From Castor canadensis (Eukaryota > Chordata > Mammalia > Rodentia > Castoridae): a DNA stretch of 64,000 nt. Shown piece by piece: positions 42,186 to 54,728 of this stretch. The position numbers and the translations under genes were made by a program. How positions within the stretch are numbered: the first letter of the stretch is position 1; every line of letters starts with the position of its first letter. The notes beneath the pieces were generated by a model. It did not search any database and was not told the DNA's origin. It saw only the letters and a program-made list of their open reading frames with translations. Location of the stretch: assembly GCF_047511655.1 (NCBI RefSeq), contig NC_133401.1, positions 42,923,570-42,987,569 of the forward strand, in the 5' to 3' direction.

Positions 42186-42612
42186 TTATGGTTTGAATCT
42201 GATATGTCCCGCACAGGCTCATGTATTGGGGGCTTAGTTGCCAGCTAATGGGCTTTTGGAAAGTGATTGGACCTTAAAGGCTCTGATCAAACTAACAGAT
42301 TAATCCCTAGATGGAGTCATAGTGTGACGGCATTTTTGGAAGGTGGTAACAAGTAGGAAGTGGGTCTCTGGGGGTATGACCTGGAAAGATGTATCTTGTC
42401 CCCTGCCCCTTCTTGTTCTGCCTCCTGTCCATCATGAGGTGAGTTTCTTTGCACCATGCTTCTCACCGTGATATTCTGCCTCACCATGGGCCAGAAACAA
42501 CAGAGCCAGCTGGCCACAGACTGAATCCTCTCAAACTCTGAGCCAAAATAAATCTTTGCTCCTGAGTTGTGTCTCTGAGGTATTTGTCACAGTGATGAAA
42601 AGTCTGACTGAC
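42186..42612 (-). mobile_element. MaLR-class LTR
   Basis: On plus it begins TGTTATGGTTTGAATCTGAT and ends GAAAAGTCTGACTGACTG, with GAGCCAAAATAAATCTTTGC near the end; its complement follows the THE1/MST/MLT order (T-rich TGTATTAGTC-type start). It splits the plus-strand L1. The family-level name is from memory. Confidence 0.6.
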
Positions 42613-44109
42613 TGAGGAAAAGTTTAACAGAATATGTGTAAGAACTCTTTGCTGAAAACGACAAAGCAGTATTGAGGAAAAGAAAAGATAAGTAAGAGGT
42701 ACAGTGCAGTGCACGCCGTGTTTGTGAACTGGAATGCTCAACATGACTACAACACCAGTTCTCCTAGGCTGACCTGTGCAGTCAGTGCAACCCAAATCTG
42801 TCATACAAGCTAATTTGTTTTGTAGATGTGGAAACACAGAGGTCATCAAATATCAAAGGCAACCTTGAAAAAGAAGAACAAAGTTGGAAAACTTAAGCTA
42901 CTTGATTTTAAAACTTACTGTAAGTGTACAGCAATCTCTAGTGCAATGTTGCTGTATTAACAGATCTGATCAAAAGAATGGGATAGAAGGACCACCTATC
43001 CAGTGAACTGAGTTTCAACACAGATTACAAAAGAATGGATATTTCTTCAAAAGCTCTGTGGAACAACTGATGATCTTCATGTCACATACAAAAATTAACT
43101 TAAAATGGATCATGGAGTTCAATGTAAAGACTAAAATTTAAAACTTCTTGAAGGTAGTCTATCCTAATGTTGCAAAGATTTCTTTGGACACACTCATCAT
43201 AAAATTTTATAAATTGTATTTAATAAAAATTAAAACTTCTTGCTCATCAAAAGACAATAAAATGAAAAGGCAAGTTACAAACTGAAAGAAAATGGTGATG
43301 TTACATATATCTGATGAAGAACTTTTAGCCAAAATATGTAAAGAACTCATAAAATAAGGTAAGACCAAAAAAAAAAAAAAAAGCCTAGTATTGAAATAGG
43401 CAAGGTATTTGGATAGACATGAGAACTTGTACGGATGAATGGTAAGCACGTAACTAGAAGTTTTCATTGCAGGGGAGTGAAATGAGGTTACAATAGCCAC
43501 TAGCATGGCTGCATTTTTAATAACTGAAAATGCCAAGTGTTGACAAAAAGCACAGAACAACTGTTATGCTCACGCCATACCGATGTATGCATTGTGTGTG
43601 GGAATCCAAAATTTTATCACCACTTTGGAAGAGAGTTTGAGTTATTTTTTGGGCTTTATTTTTGTTGGCTGTGTTTTATAAAGTTAAGCATGCTTTCAAT
43701 ACATTCAGCCACTAAGCTTGTTATTTACCCAAGAATAATGAAAACCATGGCCATAAAAGGCTCGCACATGAGTATTCTTAGAAGCATTACTCATAATATC
43801 CCAAGCTGGAAACAATCCAAAGACCATCAACCCATGAATGAATAAATTGTCGCTATCTACACTGTGGAATACTAGTTGGTAATAAAAAGGATTAAAATAT
43901 TCACATGCAACAAAATATGTGAATCTCAGAAGTATTAAGTGAAACAGATCACGCATTGCGTGATTCTGTTAACGTGACTGTCTGGGAAAGGTAACATGAG
44001 AACAGATCAGTGGAGGCTGGGGGTCCAGGATTGGGGAGAGGATCAACTGCAGAGAGGCTTGGAGGAACATTTTGGGGTGATAGAGAAGTGTTAATTACAG
44101 ATCTATATC

Positions 44110-44201
44110 TTTTTTTTTTGGTGGGAGTAGCACTGGGGTTTGAACTCAGGGCTTCATACTTGCTAGGCAGGTGCTTTTACTGCTTGAGTCACTCCACCAG
44201 T
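44110..44201 (-). mobile_element. tRNA-derived SINE (dID type) with TSD
   Basis: Minus: GACTGGTGGAGTGACTCAAG, CTAGCAAGTATGAAGCCC, CTGAGTTCAAACCCCAGTGC, A tail. Flanked by ATCTATATCT at 44101-44110 and 44205-44214. Confidence 0.92.
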
Positions 44202-44364
44202 CGTATCTATATCTCGATTGTGATTATGGTTACAAAACCATATACAATTACCAAAGTTGATTAAACTGTGTCCTTAAAACAGGCAAATTTTATTGCCTGT
44301 AATTTATACCTCAATAAATCGGTGGAATAAAAATATATTTCAAATGTAAAAAAAAAAACTGAAA

Positions 44365-44805
44365 CAAAACAAGAAACTAGCAATTCCAAGTGCTAGTGAG
44401 GAGAAGAAGTAACTGGAAGTGTCGTATGCTGTTTGCTGAAGTGTAAAATTGGGCAGCCCCGCTGGGAAAAGAGCTGGCAGTTTCTTTCAAAGTGAAATGC
44501 ACACTTAACCATATTCCATTCCCAGGTATTTATTCAAGAGAAATGGAAACACATGTTCACCAAAAGAGTTTTATATAAATATTAATAGCAGCTTTATTCA
44601 TCAGAGCCCAAAACTAGAAAGCACAGAAACAGTCATCAGCAAGTGAACATTCATCCAATCAATTACTACTTAGGAATAAAAAACAATGAACTACTGATAT
44701 ACTTGACATCTCAAAAACATGCTGAATTTAAAAAAGAACATGTCGTACAATTCCATAGAGCAAGCAAAACTTGTCTGGGGTGACTGAAAGAGGCACGAAG
44801 AAACA
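44365..44805 (+). mobile_element. Ancient L1, ORF2 C-terminal part (second copy)
   Basis: CCAAGTGCTAGTGAGGAGAA, GCACACTTAACCATATTCC, TCAAGAGAAATGGAAACAC, CAGAAACAGTCATCAGCAAG follow the L1M ORF2 end order, which had already been covered by the preceding element. A separate old copy in the same orientation. Confidence 0.75.
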
Positions 44806-44811
44806 GGTGGA

Positions 44812-44902
44812 GATAGAAGTATGGCTCAAGTGGTAGAGCACCTGCCTACCAACTGTGAAACCCTGAGTTCAAATCCCAGTACCACCAAAAAAAAAAAAAG
44901 AG
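44812..44902 (+). mobile_element. tRNA-derived SINE (dID type)
   Basis: GTATGGCTCAAGTGGTAGAG (A box), CCTACCAACTGTGAAACCC, TGAGTTCAAATCCCAGTACC (B box), CACC and a 13-bp A tail. Confidence 0.92.
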
Positions 44903-45599
44903 AAATGTTCTTGCCCTTGTCATTCATCCAGAAAAATGTATACATTTGTCAAAATGCCACAAGCTGTACACTCAGTAGGTGCATTTTAGTTTACCTTGAA
45001 AGATCAAAGATGTCAACTAAGATTTGTTGACAGAAAATTTCACTGTATTATCAGAATGAGTACATAATTTGGAATTATGATTTTAAATACTCTGGGTTAA
45101 AAACTAAAACCAAAAATTAATTTGGAAAGCCTCTTTCTTTCAAGGTGAAGTTGAAAGATAAAGTCACATTCATGGAGAGTTTTAGTTCCTACCATCTTAA
45201 CATGAATTTCATACCTTCTGGCAGATTCTCTTTAACTTGATTCTCTGTCTGGAGCAAGTTACCATGAGATGGGAAACTGGGTTTGTCTCCCACTTTCTGC
45301 AAAGGCAAGGGCATCCTTCCATCTTTAGGAAATATGACCAGGGTTCAGCTTTTCAACCAGGGCTACTAGGCCCCCTGCTTATCAGTCTGTGCACACACAG
45401 GAAACTTGAAGCTTACTTAGATAATTTCTATGGAGTAGAAAATCCCATGTTATTTCAATTATCTAGCGATAGTCATTTAAAAAATTATTTTGCTTTATCT
45501 GGATAATTGATCACCTGGCCTACTTTGGGGATGAGGGTGATACAGATATCCTGTATTTTGAAATGAACTCTCGTTGAGGGAAGGGGACAGATGTTTCTG

Positions 45600-45780
45600 C
45601 AGAGCCAGTGATGTGCCAGGCCCAGGGCTCAGTTCCTCACAAGCATCGTGTTTAATTTCACTGTCATCGTAGGCCTCTTGGGCAGCTCACAGCATCTCCA
45701 GCTTTCGCCTGTAGCTGAGGCTCAGATAGAATAAGTCATGGCGGTCAAGTAGGACTTAAACTGGGATCTTATTGACCGCC
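45600..45780 (+). repeat. MIR-type ancient SINE
   Basis: TGATGTGCCAGGCCCAGGGC, CTGAGGCTCAGATAGAATAA, TAGGACTTAAACTGGGATC in MIR order. Confidence 0.65.
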
Positions 45781-46634
45781 TAAGCCAGTGACACCTGCTA
45801 TATCTCACCGCAGAGACTACATTACAATTCTAAGAGGAACAGTTCCATTTTCCTAAGATCTGAAGTGACATCTTGCCTACATGTCCCCTGGCATATGAAC
45901 AACTGAGGACCACACCAGAGAGCAAGCCACCACCACCCCTCCATCCGACAAGCAACCAGTGGGATTTTTCTCTGAAGTCCCCCAAAGTGTGACCTGATCT
46001 GTTTCCCCCCATAATTTTGCAGAATATGTGCCTCCCAACCTCTCAGCCCACCTGAATGATCCTGTAATTTTCTTGTGAAAAGACCAACAAAAAGTTCTCA
46101 GGGTTTTAAGAGGTTGTGTTACCCCCTCTTCTCCCGAGCACATTTTACACTGGATTGAATTTCCCTCTTTACACAGGAACTCAGTACTGAGCGCAAAAAT
46201 ACTACCAGAGTCAAGCATATGAATATCACATTTTTCTTCTGCACCCTAGTGTGGGACACAGGTAGCCCCGCCAGGCAGGTGTGTGGTTCTGCATGGATCT
46301 GCCTGGGTCCCTGGGCTCCCCAATGGGGACAAGGGATGCTGGGCTGCATGGTACACATTGCTGAGGCAGAGAAATGCTTTTGTGCATGCTTGAGGCTGGA
46401 GGAAGGTTCACGGCCAGGTCACTGCGCCAGCATTCTTTCCTTGGCCACAGCAGCACGGCAGGCCCCCAGCCGGAGCAGCCCCAGTGGGGTGTGGGGCTTT
46501 GGAGGGAGAGCTGCAGCTGCTGTGTTTGGTTTCCCTTTGGTCCTGGGGATTTAGATAAAAGAGCTGCTTTTATTGATTGGGGGAATCGGTGGAGAGGGGT
46601 TCTCTAGAAGTCAGCCTTTGCCTTTTTGTTTTTC

Positions 46635-46815
46635 TAAGCAAACATTTATTGAGCATTTACTGTGTGCCAGACGCCCAGCCGAACGCTTTTCATGCGTTGT
46701 CGGGTTTAACCCTCATGACAGCCCTGCTGTTATGGTCTCTTTTTAACCCAGGAGACTAAAGCTCAGAAAGGTTAAGTAATCCACCCAAGGTCACACCACT
46801 TATAAATGGTAAAGA
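46635..46815 (+). repeat. MIR-type ancient SINE, well preserved
   Basis: TTATTGAGCATTTACTGTGT, GCCAGACGCCCAGCC, TAACCCTCATGACAGCCCTG, AAAGGTTAAGTAATCCACCC, AAGGTCACACCACTTATAAA are the ordered MIR words. Confidence 0.85.
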
Positions 46816-48214
46816 GAGTGGGCCTGGGAGTGCTCTCTTACCTGGATGGTTGCAACAGCCCCTCACTGCTCTCTCCTCTTTCTTCCTGCTCCCCCATCTG
46901 CCTGCTCCTCTGCCATAGAAGTGGCTTGAGAACTCAGCCCTGTGGCTTCTGTGAGTCCCCCTCTCACAAGGTGCACAGTCTATCTGGTGAGCTGAATCCA
47001 GCATTTTTCCCTCAGTCAACCCACCAAGCTGTGTTCTTTCTCCCTGGACTTCCCTCCTGTACCTCACCTGCCCCTGGAGAACTCAGACTCCTTCACCACC
47101 CGCCCCCCATCACAGCTCACCTGCCAGCTCCTCTGGACCCTGCATGCTCAGCTGCAGGGGTGGGGTGCCAGAGGCCGGCTTACACAAGAGCTGGCTGTCC
47201 ATCGGCTTACATAGAATCATTTGTCATCTTGTCCCTAGTGCCCAAGGAACCTCATGGCTGTTGCCTGCCCTTCCCAATATCATGTTGGGTCAGGACTATC
47301 CCAGACCCTCCCCAGTTGGCTTGGGCCCTATGCCTAATGAAAGGATAAGTTTAGTGGTTGTTCCCTGCCCAGTGATAAAGTCATAAAGAAACTGGCCAGT
47401 GGTCATAGAGGAAGGCATTGCCCTTGTGGGCAGACTTCTAAGTTGGGTGTGCTGGCGGGCTGAAGCCATTGGCAAAAAAAGGACTCAAAAGGTTACAGTG
47501 GTGGTAGTACAGGGCTAGGTCATGGGCTGAGGCGCTGGCTGGCTCTGGGTGGACTTCGGAGGTGCTGGGGTAACATTTGAAGAAGCTGAGAAGGGAAGTC
47601 AAACCCACACAAGGCACAAAGCATTATCCAATTTGAGATCACAGAGACAAAAATGCATTGGATGCCACTTGCTGAAATGAATTAAGACCCCAGCTGGGTG
47701 TTCAGGTTGCAAAAAATAAAATCTCAAAGTGGTATTGGCGGGGGGGGGGGGTGTTAGTGTTACACACTCTAGATAATAAGATGCACTTTTATGGGAACAC
47801 TTAGCTATGCCTCATTTCCTTCATGAACCCTTCTGGAGCCTCAGTTTCCTCATCTGTAACTTGAGGGCGTGGTATCCTAGTGCCAGACAGGTGGTAGGGT
47901 CCAGATGGAGAGACTCCCCAGCCCTGTGCTGAGGGCAGGGGGAAGGGGCCGCCTGGATGTGACCTTTCTTGGATCATGACTCACAGTCCATCATCAGTTC
48001 CTCCAAGGATAGGATAGTGTATGACCAACCCTTCACTCTGCAGTGGTTACGTTAAATTGGTAAGTCACATCGATTCTGAGTTCCAGTAAAGCTGTGGACT
48101 TCACTGTTAGGTAGCCAAGTCTCTTGCCATTGGAGGAAGGTGATCTGCACTTAGGACATAGGTTGATCAACATAATTCCCAGCTGCCCTCAGACAGCAGG
48201 GCAGGGAGGAGGAT

Positions 48215-48310
48215 CTGGTATTTTCATTAGTAAAGTGGAGCTGTTGTCACCCAGATAGGGCAGATGACCAACCCAAGGCACACAGACCAGTGACAAGAGA
48301 CAGGTGGAAG
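48215..48310 (+). repeat. MIR fragment
   Basis: TTTTCATTAGTAAAGTGGAG and CAACCCAAGGCACACAGACC fit the MIR 3' half. Confidence 0.45.
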
Positions 48311-49619
48311 TAGGTGTGGCCCACCTGAGTGCTGTGACATAGATTGCTCTCTGTTTTGTCAGTCTCTTCCCTCCCCTCTGACTGTGGCAATGGACAGGCC
48401 TCACCTGTACTTGGTCTGGACCAGACTGATTCACTTATCCATCTTTTCCTTGGCCCTTCCAGAGCGCACAGATGACAATGTATCGATCATACTTCCCTGC
48501 TCCCAGCCCTAGGATTATCTGGCGTATTGTAGTCAGGGTAGCCCTTGTGTTCCTGACCTGAGCTCCCTATGTGTGACCAACAACTCTGCTCTGTCTTTGG
48601 ATATCACACTCACTCCTGATGGAAGCGGCTGGGGGAAGCCTTGCTTTGTTTACTATTAGTTCCCAAGTTTGATGATTCAGATAACAAGAGAATGACACTC
48701 TTTGATAATACTGACAGCAGATGGAGGAGGCTGACAGAACACTTCCACACCAGTAGTGAGGGGAGGATGGCTTTGCTGATGGATGTCAGGTCGTCATTTG
48801 TAACGATTGGTGCCTATAGCTTGCTAACCACAGCAGTGTGGACACCAGGAGCAAGGCAGGAGTGTGGGTAAGAGCCCAGGCCTCTGTCAAACAGATGGAG
48901 CTGGCTCCAGATTCTTTGTAGCAAGTTGCTTGGCCTGCCTTTTTGTGTAATGGGGTGATGGTGATGATGGGGCTCCCAGTGTGGTGCATGTGAGCCAAGC
49001 AAGGCGCTCAGGTGTGATGGGGGAACAGAACATGTCAGGCTACTGATAACATCCTGGGTGAAGTGGGTCTTTCCTAACCTCACCCTGCAGCAGCCTGGGA
49101 GGCCGCAGGGCAGATGCTGACCCTGAAGGACAGGTTCCTCCACTCGTTGGGTACTGTGCCTGCCCAGAGCCTCTTTTGCACAGGCGACACATGGAGATCG
49201 TGTTAAGGCCTCAGCGTCCATTGTTCAATCAATCAGGCTAATCTGCCTGCCCCTCGATAAGGGGAGTGATCAGGTTTCAGGGAGATTTTCCCTGGATTAC
49301 TTCTAGTAGCCGCTCAGTCTAGACAGGCCTCTCAGTTACAGGGGTGCAGACAAAGGCAAGGATCGGGAATGCCTGGCCGTGAGGCTGGCCCAGATCCCTT
49401 CGGACGCCTCCTCCCTCCTCCCTGCTCCTCCATCTTCCTCCTCTCTAACTGGGGGGGTCAAAGCAGGGAAGAAACTGGCCCATTGGCCTGAGGGTCCTGG
49501 TGCCCAGGGGGCCCAGGGAGTCCAGGCTGGGAACCAAGGAGCACTACAACATGAGTGATGGGTATCTCTAGAGCATGCCCCATGAAGGGTGTGGGGAGAA
49601 GACAGTGCGTGCATTGGCC

Positions 49620-49760
49620 TGTGTGTTCTCTGGAGTGCTCTTGGTGAGGTGGCCGCACATCTTACAGATGAGGATAGCTAGTCACAGGATGGTGTGGTTC
49701 CACACCTGCAAAGAGGAGGAACTGGGACTTGAATGGATACCTGTCATTGAGGCTACCCTG
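49620..49760 (+). repeat. MIR fragment
   Basis: CTTACAGATGAGGATAGCTA and GAACTGGGACTTGAATGG fit the MIR 3' half. Confidence 0.45.
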
Positions 49761-49889
49761 GAAACATGGAGCAGGCTGGGTTGTCCCAGTGCTGAGAGGT
49801 CAGGCAAGAAGAAGCATGTTGACCCCATCTTTGAACTCTGGAGTTATATGCGTGTGAAACGTTTCTGAATGTTTGTTTGGATTTTTGTT

Positions 49890-49988
49890 TGTATTTTGAG
49901 AAAGGATTTTTCTTTGTAGCCCAGGCTGTCCTTGAACTCATGAGCCTCGTACTTCAGCCTCCTGAGTTCTAGGAGTACAGGTGTGCAT
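49890..49988 (-). mobile_element. B1 SINE with recognisable TSD
   Basis: Plus TTTTGAGAAAGGATTTTTC, TAGCCCAGGCTGTCCTTGAA, CTTCAGCCTCCTGAGTTCT, TACAGGTGTGCATG is the complement of B1. Flanks TGTGAAACGTTTCTGA (49853-49868) and TGTGAAATATTTCTGA (49992-50007) form a TSD with two differences. Confidence 0.9.
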
Positions 49989-50089
49989 GTATGTGAAATA
50001 TTTCTGATGCATTTCTCTGTAGCACACTTTTCCTGTCACAAGTGAACCTAGAAGACTCCAAAGGTAGGCTGTGTGTCACACCTAGATGC

Positions 50090-50235
50090 CTCCATTCTGC
50101 ATTCCAGCCTGGGTTAGCCAGGTCCTGGCTTTGTGCCCTAGACAAGTCACTCTTGGACATTAGTGTGCTTGTCTGTGAAATGGGCAAGAATGTCAACCTT
50201 GTCTGGCAGGAGGTTGTCGTGTGAGTCTCCAGAGA
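50090..50235 (-). repeat. MIR-type ancient SINE
   Basis: Plus CTTTGTGCCCTAGACAAGTC, CTTGTCTGTGAAATGGGC and GAGGTTGTCGTGTGAG are the complement of MIR in order. Confidence 0.75.
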
Positions 50236-52299
50236 GGGTGAAACTGAAGTGCTGTGCCAATGCCAGTTATTAGTTCCCAGCATAAAGTTGGCCATGAATA
50301 AGTGAGTGAAAGAGAATGATCCTCCTCCTAAAATAGGATTGGTGAGTCTTGTCTACTCCTTTCCTCAATCTTCCTAACTCACTGGCCCTGAAAAAGTGGA
50401 GAGCAATCCTGCAGGCCAAGTGACCTCAGAGGTCTCACCCCAAGACCACAGGAAGAGGCAGCTTGATTCATTTACTCTTGTCTGGTTTTCCTGAAGGGTA
50501 AGAGACAGACCCAGACTCTTCCTGGTGTCCTGGAGACATGCAGGTGTGCCCCTCCTTCTGAGGTACTGCTGTGTGAGTGTGGGAGGGAACCGAGTACATG
50601 ATCTGCCCTTCCCAGGTCATTGCAACAGAGCCTGGACAGGGGGCCTTGAGGACACTTTGACTGGAAGCTTGCGTGTAATTTTGGCCATGTACATGTGTAC
50701 ATGAGAGAGAACGAAACAAATGAGGAGACAGACATCGAGCTTCCTTTTATGACTCATCTATCTTGAATTTGAAACAGGTTCTGATCTAATTTTACATTGC
50801 TTTCTTATTCTCTACCTCTTTCCCTTGTACACTCTGACAGACTTAAAAACTTAGCCCAAGAGAATAAGTGATCACTCATTTAATGGATTGACTTCTCCCA
50901 GAGCAACAAAACCAACAGCAAAACCTACAAGTCCAGGGAGCCCCCAAGCCATTGCTCTCCTACAGAAATGTCTTTGACCTCTAAGTCAGCTTTGTTTTGA
51001 GGACCTCAAATCAGAAGTTGACCTTGTACATGAACCTGGAAGGGAAGAGGCTTCATGGCTCTGCACACCTCTTCGCCTAAATGATACAGGATACACCTTA
51101 GGCACTGTGCCCTCAGGTTGGGAGACAACCTGAGAGGGGCTAGGCCAGAGGAGGGATTTATGTGGCAAGAGACACTGGGGTGAGGTATGAGGCACACAGT
51201 AAAGTCTCAATGACTTAAGTTTGAGGCCCAAATTAACTTAGGAAAAGTCAATCAACCACTCTGAGTCTCTGCTTCCTCATCCAGGAAATGGGGAGAGTGA
51301 TGGGAGTGCCATGAGATCCTTGTGGAGGTTTTTCAGAAGTAGTGGGTGCAATTGGGATGTGGGCGGATGACAGCCCCCTTGGAGGGTGCTGTCCTGGTGA
51401 GCCTGAGCTTGTCAACTGTTGGGAGGGCAATGAATCCACTACTGAGGCCTTCGTTGTGCACTCTAGGGGTGTGTGTGTGTGTGTGTGTGTGTGCTGGTGC
51501 GTGTGGGGAGGGAGGACTTGATTTACTCTGTGTAATTGGCCTTGGGTGCCTTGATTCATTTACATTTTTACGAAAGCATTAAAAATGCCACTGGGCTCTA
51601 AACAAATGCCAATTTAACCAAAGCATGGCTTCCTCTCTGCACTGGAGAGTCTTGAATCTCCACTAAGCCATGCATGGCTGCTCCCAGCAAGATGAGTGAA
51701 TGATAATGAACTCAGCATGTGCTCATGGACGTTGACTGTGTTATTAGCATCTCTGGATTGGATGAACCTTAATCTTTTCCATGGTCAGTGAGTGAACAGT
51801 GTCAGTGAAAGAGAAGTGGGAACCATGCCTATGGGTGGGAACCAGCGATATCCATGGAAAGAGAGGAAATGGTGACAGCTCTGTTACCTCCTGTCTGTAT
51901 AGCTTTCAGTGAACCACTTGGTAGTCACAGGCCTCAGTTTTCTTGGTCTGCCAAATGGAAGATTTGGTCCATCTTTCCACTGGGCTGATTTGAAAGTTAT
52001 GTTGACAAGATATTAGAAAGAATAAAGTATTGTATTCTTACATAGAGTTGTTACTGATGAAGAACATGGTGGTATATGGATACCCACTGGCAAGATACAA
52101 TTTGTGAAAATCTATGAAGTTTAGGTTTTTGAAACTTATGAGGACTTGGAAAATGTGTCAAATAAGACAACAGCTTACATTGCTAAGCACATATGCTCAG
52201 GTTTTTCTACTTAACTACATTTCCTTTTAACCTCTTCCATAGAGCAGAGCAGACAAGGACAGCCTAATCTTGTTCACCTGACCATTAGGAATATTGTCA
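50236..52299. other. Unassigned; MIR traces and one microsatellite
   Basis: No gene recognised. Complementary MIR words occur at 51215-51300 (CTGCTTCCTCATCCAGGAAA) and 51900-51970 (GGCCTCAGTTTTCTTGGTC). Short overlapping frames of 60-100 codons lack any family signature. Confidence 0.6.
51469..51493. repeat. (GT)n microsatellite
   Basis: About twelve GT units. Confidence 0.95.
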
Positions 52300-52470
52300 A
52301 CGATCACATGTGTTACCTATATTATCTTATTTAATCCTCATCACAAACCTAGTAGGCAAATCCTAGGACAATTAATATTTTATAGTGAATAAACTAAGAC
52401 TCAGAAAAGTGGGACAACTCGGCATAAATCACACAGCTAGTAAGAAGTGCCTATATGACAACAGGCATCC
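52300..52470 (+). repeat. MIR-type ancient SINE
   Basis: TTATTTAATCCTCATCACAA, CCTAGTAGGCAAATCC, CTAAGACTCAGAAAAGTGGG, ATCACACAGCTAGTAAGAAG are ordered MIR words. Confidence 0.85.
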
Positions 52471-52854
52471 AGCCTACGTGTCAGAAATCTGCTGTCCAGA
52501 AATCTGAGCAGGGAATGCCCTCCAATATGTTTAGTAAGTCAGTAGCAAATAGTTGGCCTTTCCTCCTTTCCTTTTGCTTCCCTTTCCTTTCCCTTCCCTT
52601 CTTCCATAATTCAGTCAAAAATCCACTGCATTCTGCTTTGGCATAGTAAGAAGCTTGGCAAAACTGCTCTCCAAAAAACAATGATGAAACTGGACAAAAA
52701 AATAAAAAACAAATTTTTAAGGCTCTAGAAACTGACCAAGCATACATTTCTGGAAAGAATGTAAAATGGTACAACCACTTAAAAAGTATATTTCTTAAAA
52801 TTTAACCATAAACCTACCGTTCAACCTAATATCCACTTTCAGGTATCTACCTGT
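52471..52854. other. Unassigned AT-rich spacer
   Basis: No gene. Contains a C/T-rich tract at 52555-52605 and, at 52740-52850, words like those of old L1 ORF2 ends (ATGGTACAACCACTT). Confidence 0.5.
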
Positions 52855-53412
52855 ATTGGTTTTCTATCATCACTGTAACAAATTATCACCAATTTAGTGG
52901 CTTAAGACAATAAAAATTTTATCATCTTACATTGTGAAGGTTGAAGGTCCAGTGGAGTCTCCATGGCCTAGCGTCAAGGTGTGGGCAGCCTTTTGGAAGT
53001 TTCCAGGGGGAAACTTTTCCCCCTGGCCTTTTATACTTCTAGAGGCTGCCCATAATTCCTTTCCTCTTGGCCATCCTTTCCATCTTGAAAACCAGTAACA
53101 GTGGGTTACATCCTCCATACATCACACCACTCTGACTTCCTACTCTGCTCTTCCACTTTAAAGCATCTTGTGATCACCCTGGGCCTCCCAGATAATCCAG
53201 GATAATCTCATTTTCTTAACAGGCAGCAGATTAGCAACCTTCATTACATCCTCAATCTTAATTCTTCTTTGCTATGTAATACAACATTCACAGGTTCTGG
53301 AGATTAAGGCGATATAATATAAAAATAATCCAGGAAATCTTGCTTGCTTAAAGTCAGCCAATTAGCAACCTGCCTTTCTCTGGGATTCATTATTCTGTCT
53401 ACCATGCTACCA
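52855..53412 (+). mobile_element. Solo LTR, ERVL/MaLR class
   Basis: Starts TGTATTGGTTTTCTATCATC and ends near ATTATTCTGTCTACCA. Inside: GTAACAAATTATCACCAATT, TAGTGGCTTAAGACAATAAA, CTTCTAGAGGCTGCCCATAA, CAGATAATCCAGGATAATCT. This order matches a common mammalian LTR relic that I place in the MaLR/ERVL group. Non-coding. Confidence 0.7.
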
Positions 53413-53920
53413 ACAATAATGAAAATAAATACGTACATATCTACTTGTACATGATTGCTCATGGCAGTACACATTATAGCCCCCAAATGGCAATAATCCA
53501 AATGTCCATCCATCAACTGGCTCATGGATGACAGAGCGTGACATCCATTAGGTGCAACGGATATAACAATAAAAATGAAGGAACTACTGGTACGTGTCAC
53601 AACACGGATGAACTTCACAAACATTTTACTGAGTAAATTAATACAGATATAAAAAAGACATTATTCTCCTTTATGTGAACTTTCCAGCAGAGGCAGATCT
53701 ACAGAGGAGGCAAGAAGATTCATAGTTGCCAGGTGTGGGGATGGCTGCAGAAGGATGCTTGACAGTTTATTGGTGATGGAACTGTTTTAAAACTGGCCTG
53801 TGGGGAAGGTTGTACAACTCAATGAATATATTTAAAATCAATGAATCAGACACTTAAAGTAGGTTAATTTCATGGTAAGTAATTTATAATTCATTAAAGC
53901 TTTTTTTAAAAAAAGTGTTT
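53413..53920 (+). mobile_element. Ancient L1, ORF2 end and 3' UTR
   Basis: GGCAATAATCCAAATGTCC, CATCAACTGGCTCATGGATG, AACTACTGGTACGTGTC, CAGAGGCAGATCTACAG, ATGGAACTGTTTTAAAACTG follow the old L1 3' part in plus orientation. Confidence 0.75.
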
Positions 53921-54713
53921 AAGTAAGCCCAACAGGGAATTTGGCTGGACAGAGGTTGAAAGCCATGTGTGGAAGGTGATTGAGTGGGGTGGCAGCCTAG
54001 TGGGTTTGGGGATTTAGTTATGCAGAAGGGGGTGAAGATACTGGAGGCTGGTTTTCTCACTGTTGGAGAAGGGAGTTACAGATACAGAAAGGGGAAGGTA
54101 GAACAAACAAGTGTTATGGGAAGTGTTGGTGTAAATTCACAATTTCTAATATAGATCAGTATAGAAACAAGCATAAGTGCAGCACACAGATATTTCTGAG
54201 CTCTTCCCAGTACAAGGACCTAGAAACATAATGACACCTGTTTAGCAAATAGCATAGCTACTTGTTCAGATAATGGTTTCTACTAAATTTTTTACTAAAG
54301 GGACCAGGATTCCTTAGAAAAATGGCTGATGTTCAGGACTGTGCAGAAGCAGTGCAAGGTGAGTCTAAAGCATCTCATCGTGCCAGAAATTAAGGAAGGA
54401 CTCAGAGAGGGGTGCAGACATGTTAACAGGAGAGGGAAGCAACTTGAAGTGCTCCCACTGGCTCAGTCTGGGACATGTGTGTGTGTGTGTGTGTGTGAAA
54501 GGGAATAGATTAAAAGCTGTCAACCAGCAATCCCTGAGCTCAAGCTTGTATAAATAAGTAGGTGTGGAGAAAGACCTAATGTATTCTCCCCATAGAATGC
54601 CAACTGGTCAGTGGGAAAGGAGTGATGCCACTAGACAAGTACCTGTCTAGCAGCCCATGTAATAATAACTAATTTTACCTGAATTAATTGCAATTATCAC
54701 ACATTTAAAAATT
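53921..54713. other. Unassigned
   Basis: No gene or repeat recognised apart from a GT run at 54476-54497. Confidence 0.6.
54476..54497. repeat. (GT)n microsatellite
   Basis: Eleven GT units. Confidence 0.95.
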
Positions 54714-54728
54714 AAAAATATATGTTTG

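Larger units (their letters stand above)
41312..44355 (+). mobile_element. Ancient L1 on the plus strand (RT region to 3' end), twice interrupted
   Basis: Starts in the RT region (ACTCCAGGCCCAGGTGG, CACTGCTGAATTCTATC encode the PGPDGF.AEFY word), passes the thumb region (TAAGCTACTTGATTTTAAAAC), the C-terminal region (GGAAACAATCCAAAGACCATC, TGGAATACTAGTTGG) and a L1M 3' UTR (TTATACCTCAATAAATC) with a poly(A) at 44348. Interrupted by an LTR at 42186-42612 and a SINE at 44110-44201. Its orientation is opposite to that of most L1s here. Confidence 0.8.
44903..49889. other. Unassigned, GC-richer region with MIR relics; no exon I can defend
   Basis: Composition shifts to higher GC and young L1 disappears. 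Besides MIR pieces (45600, 46635, 48215, 49620) there are several open stretches of 100-180 codons (for example 46806-47348 plus and 48814-49221 minus). They overlap one another on both strands, carry no domain I know and lack a paired splice pattern I could trust. I treat them as chance. Confidence 0.6.

Noticed and set aside
46806-47348. 180-codon plus frame as a possible exon
   Set aside because: No known domain, begins inside a MIR, has overlapping open frames on both strands, and I saw no convincing paired splice sites. Left unassigned.
48814-49221. 135-codon minus frame as a possible exon
   Set aside because: No recognisable family, and histidine and proline runs suggest chance reading of GC-rich DNA.
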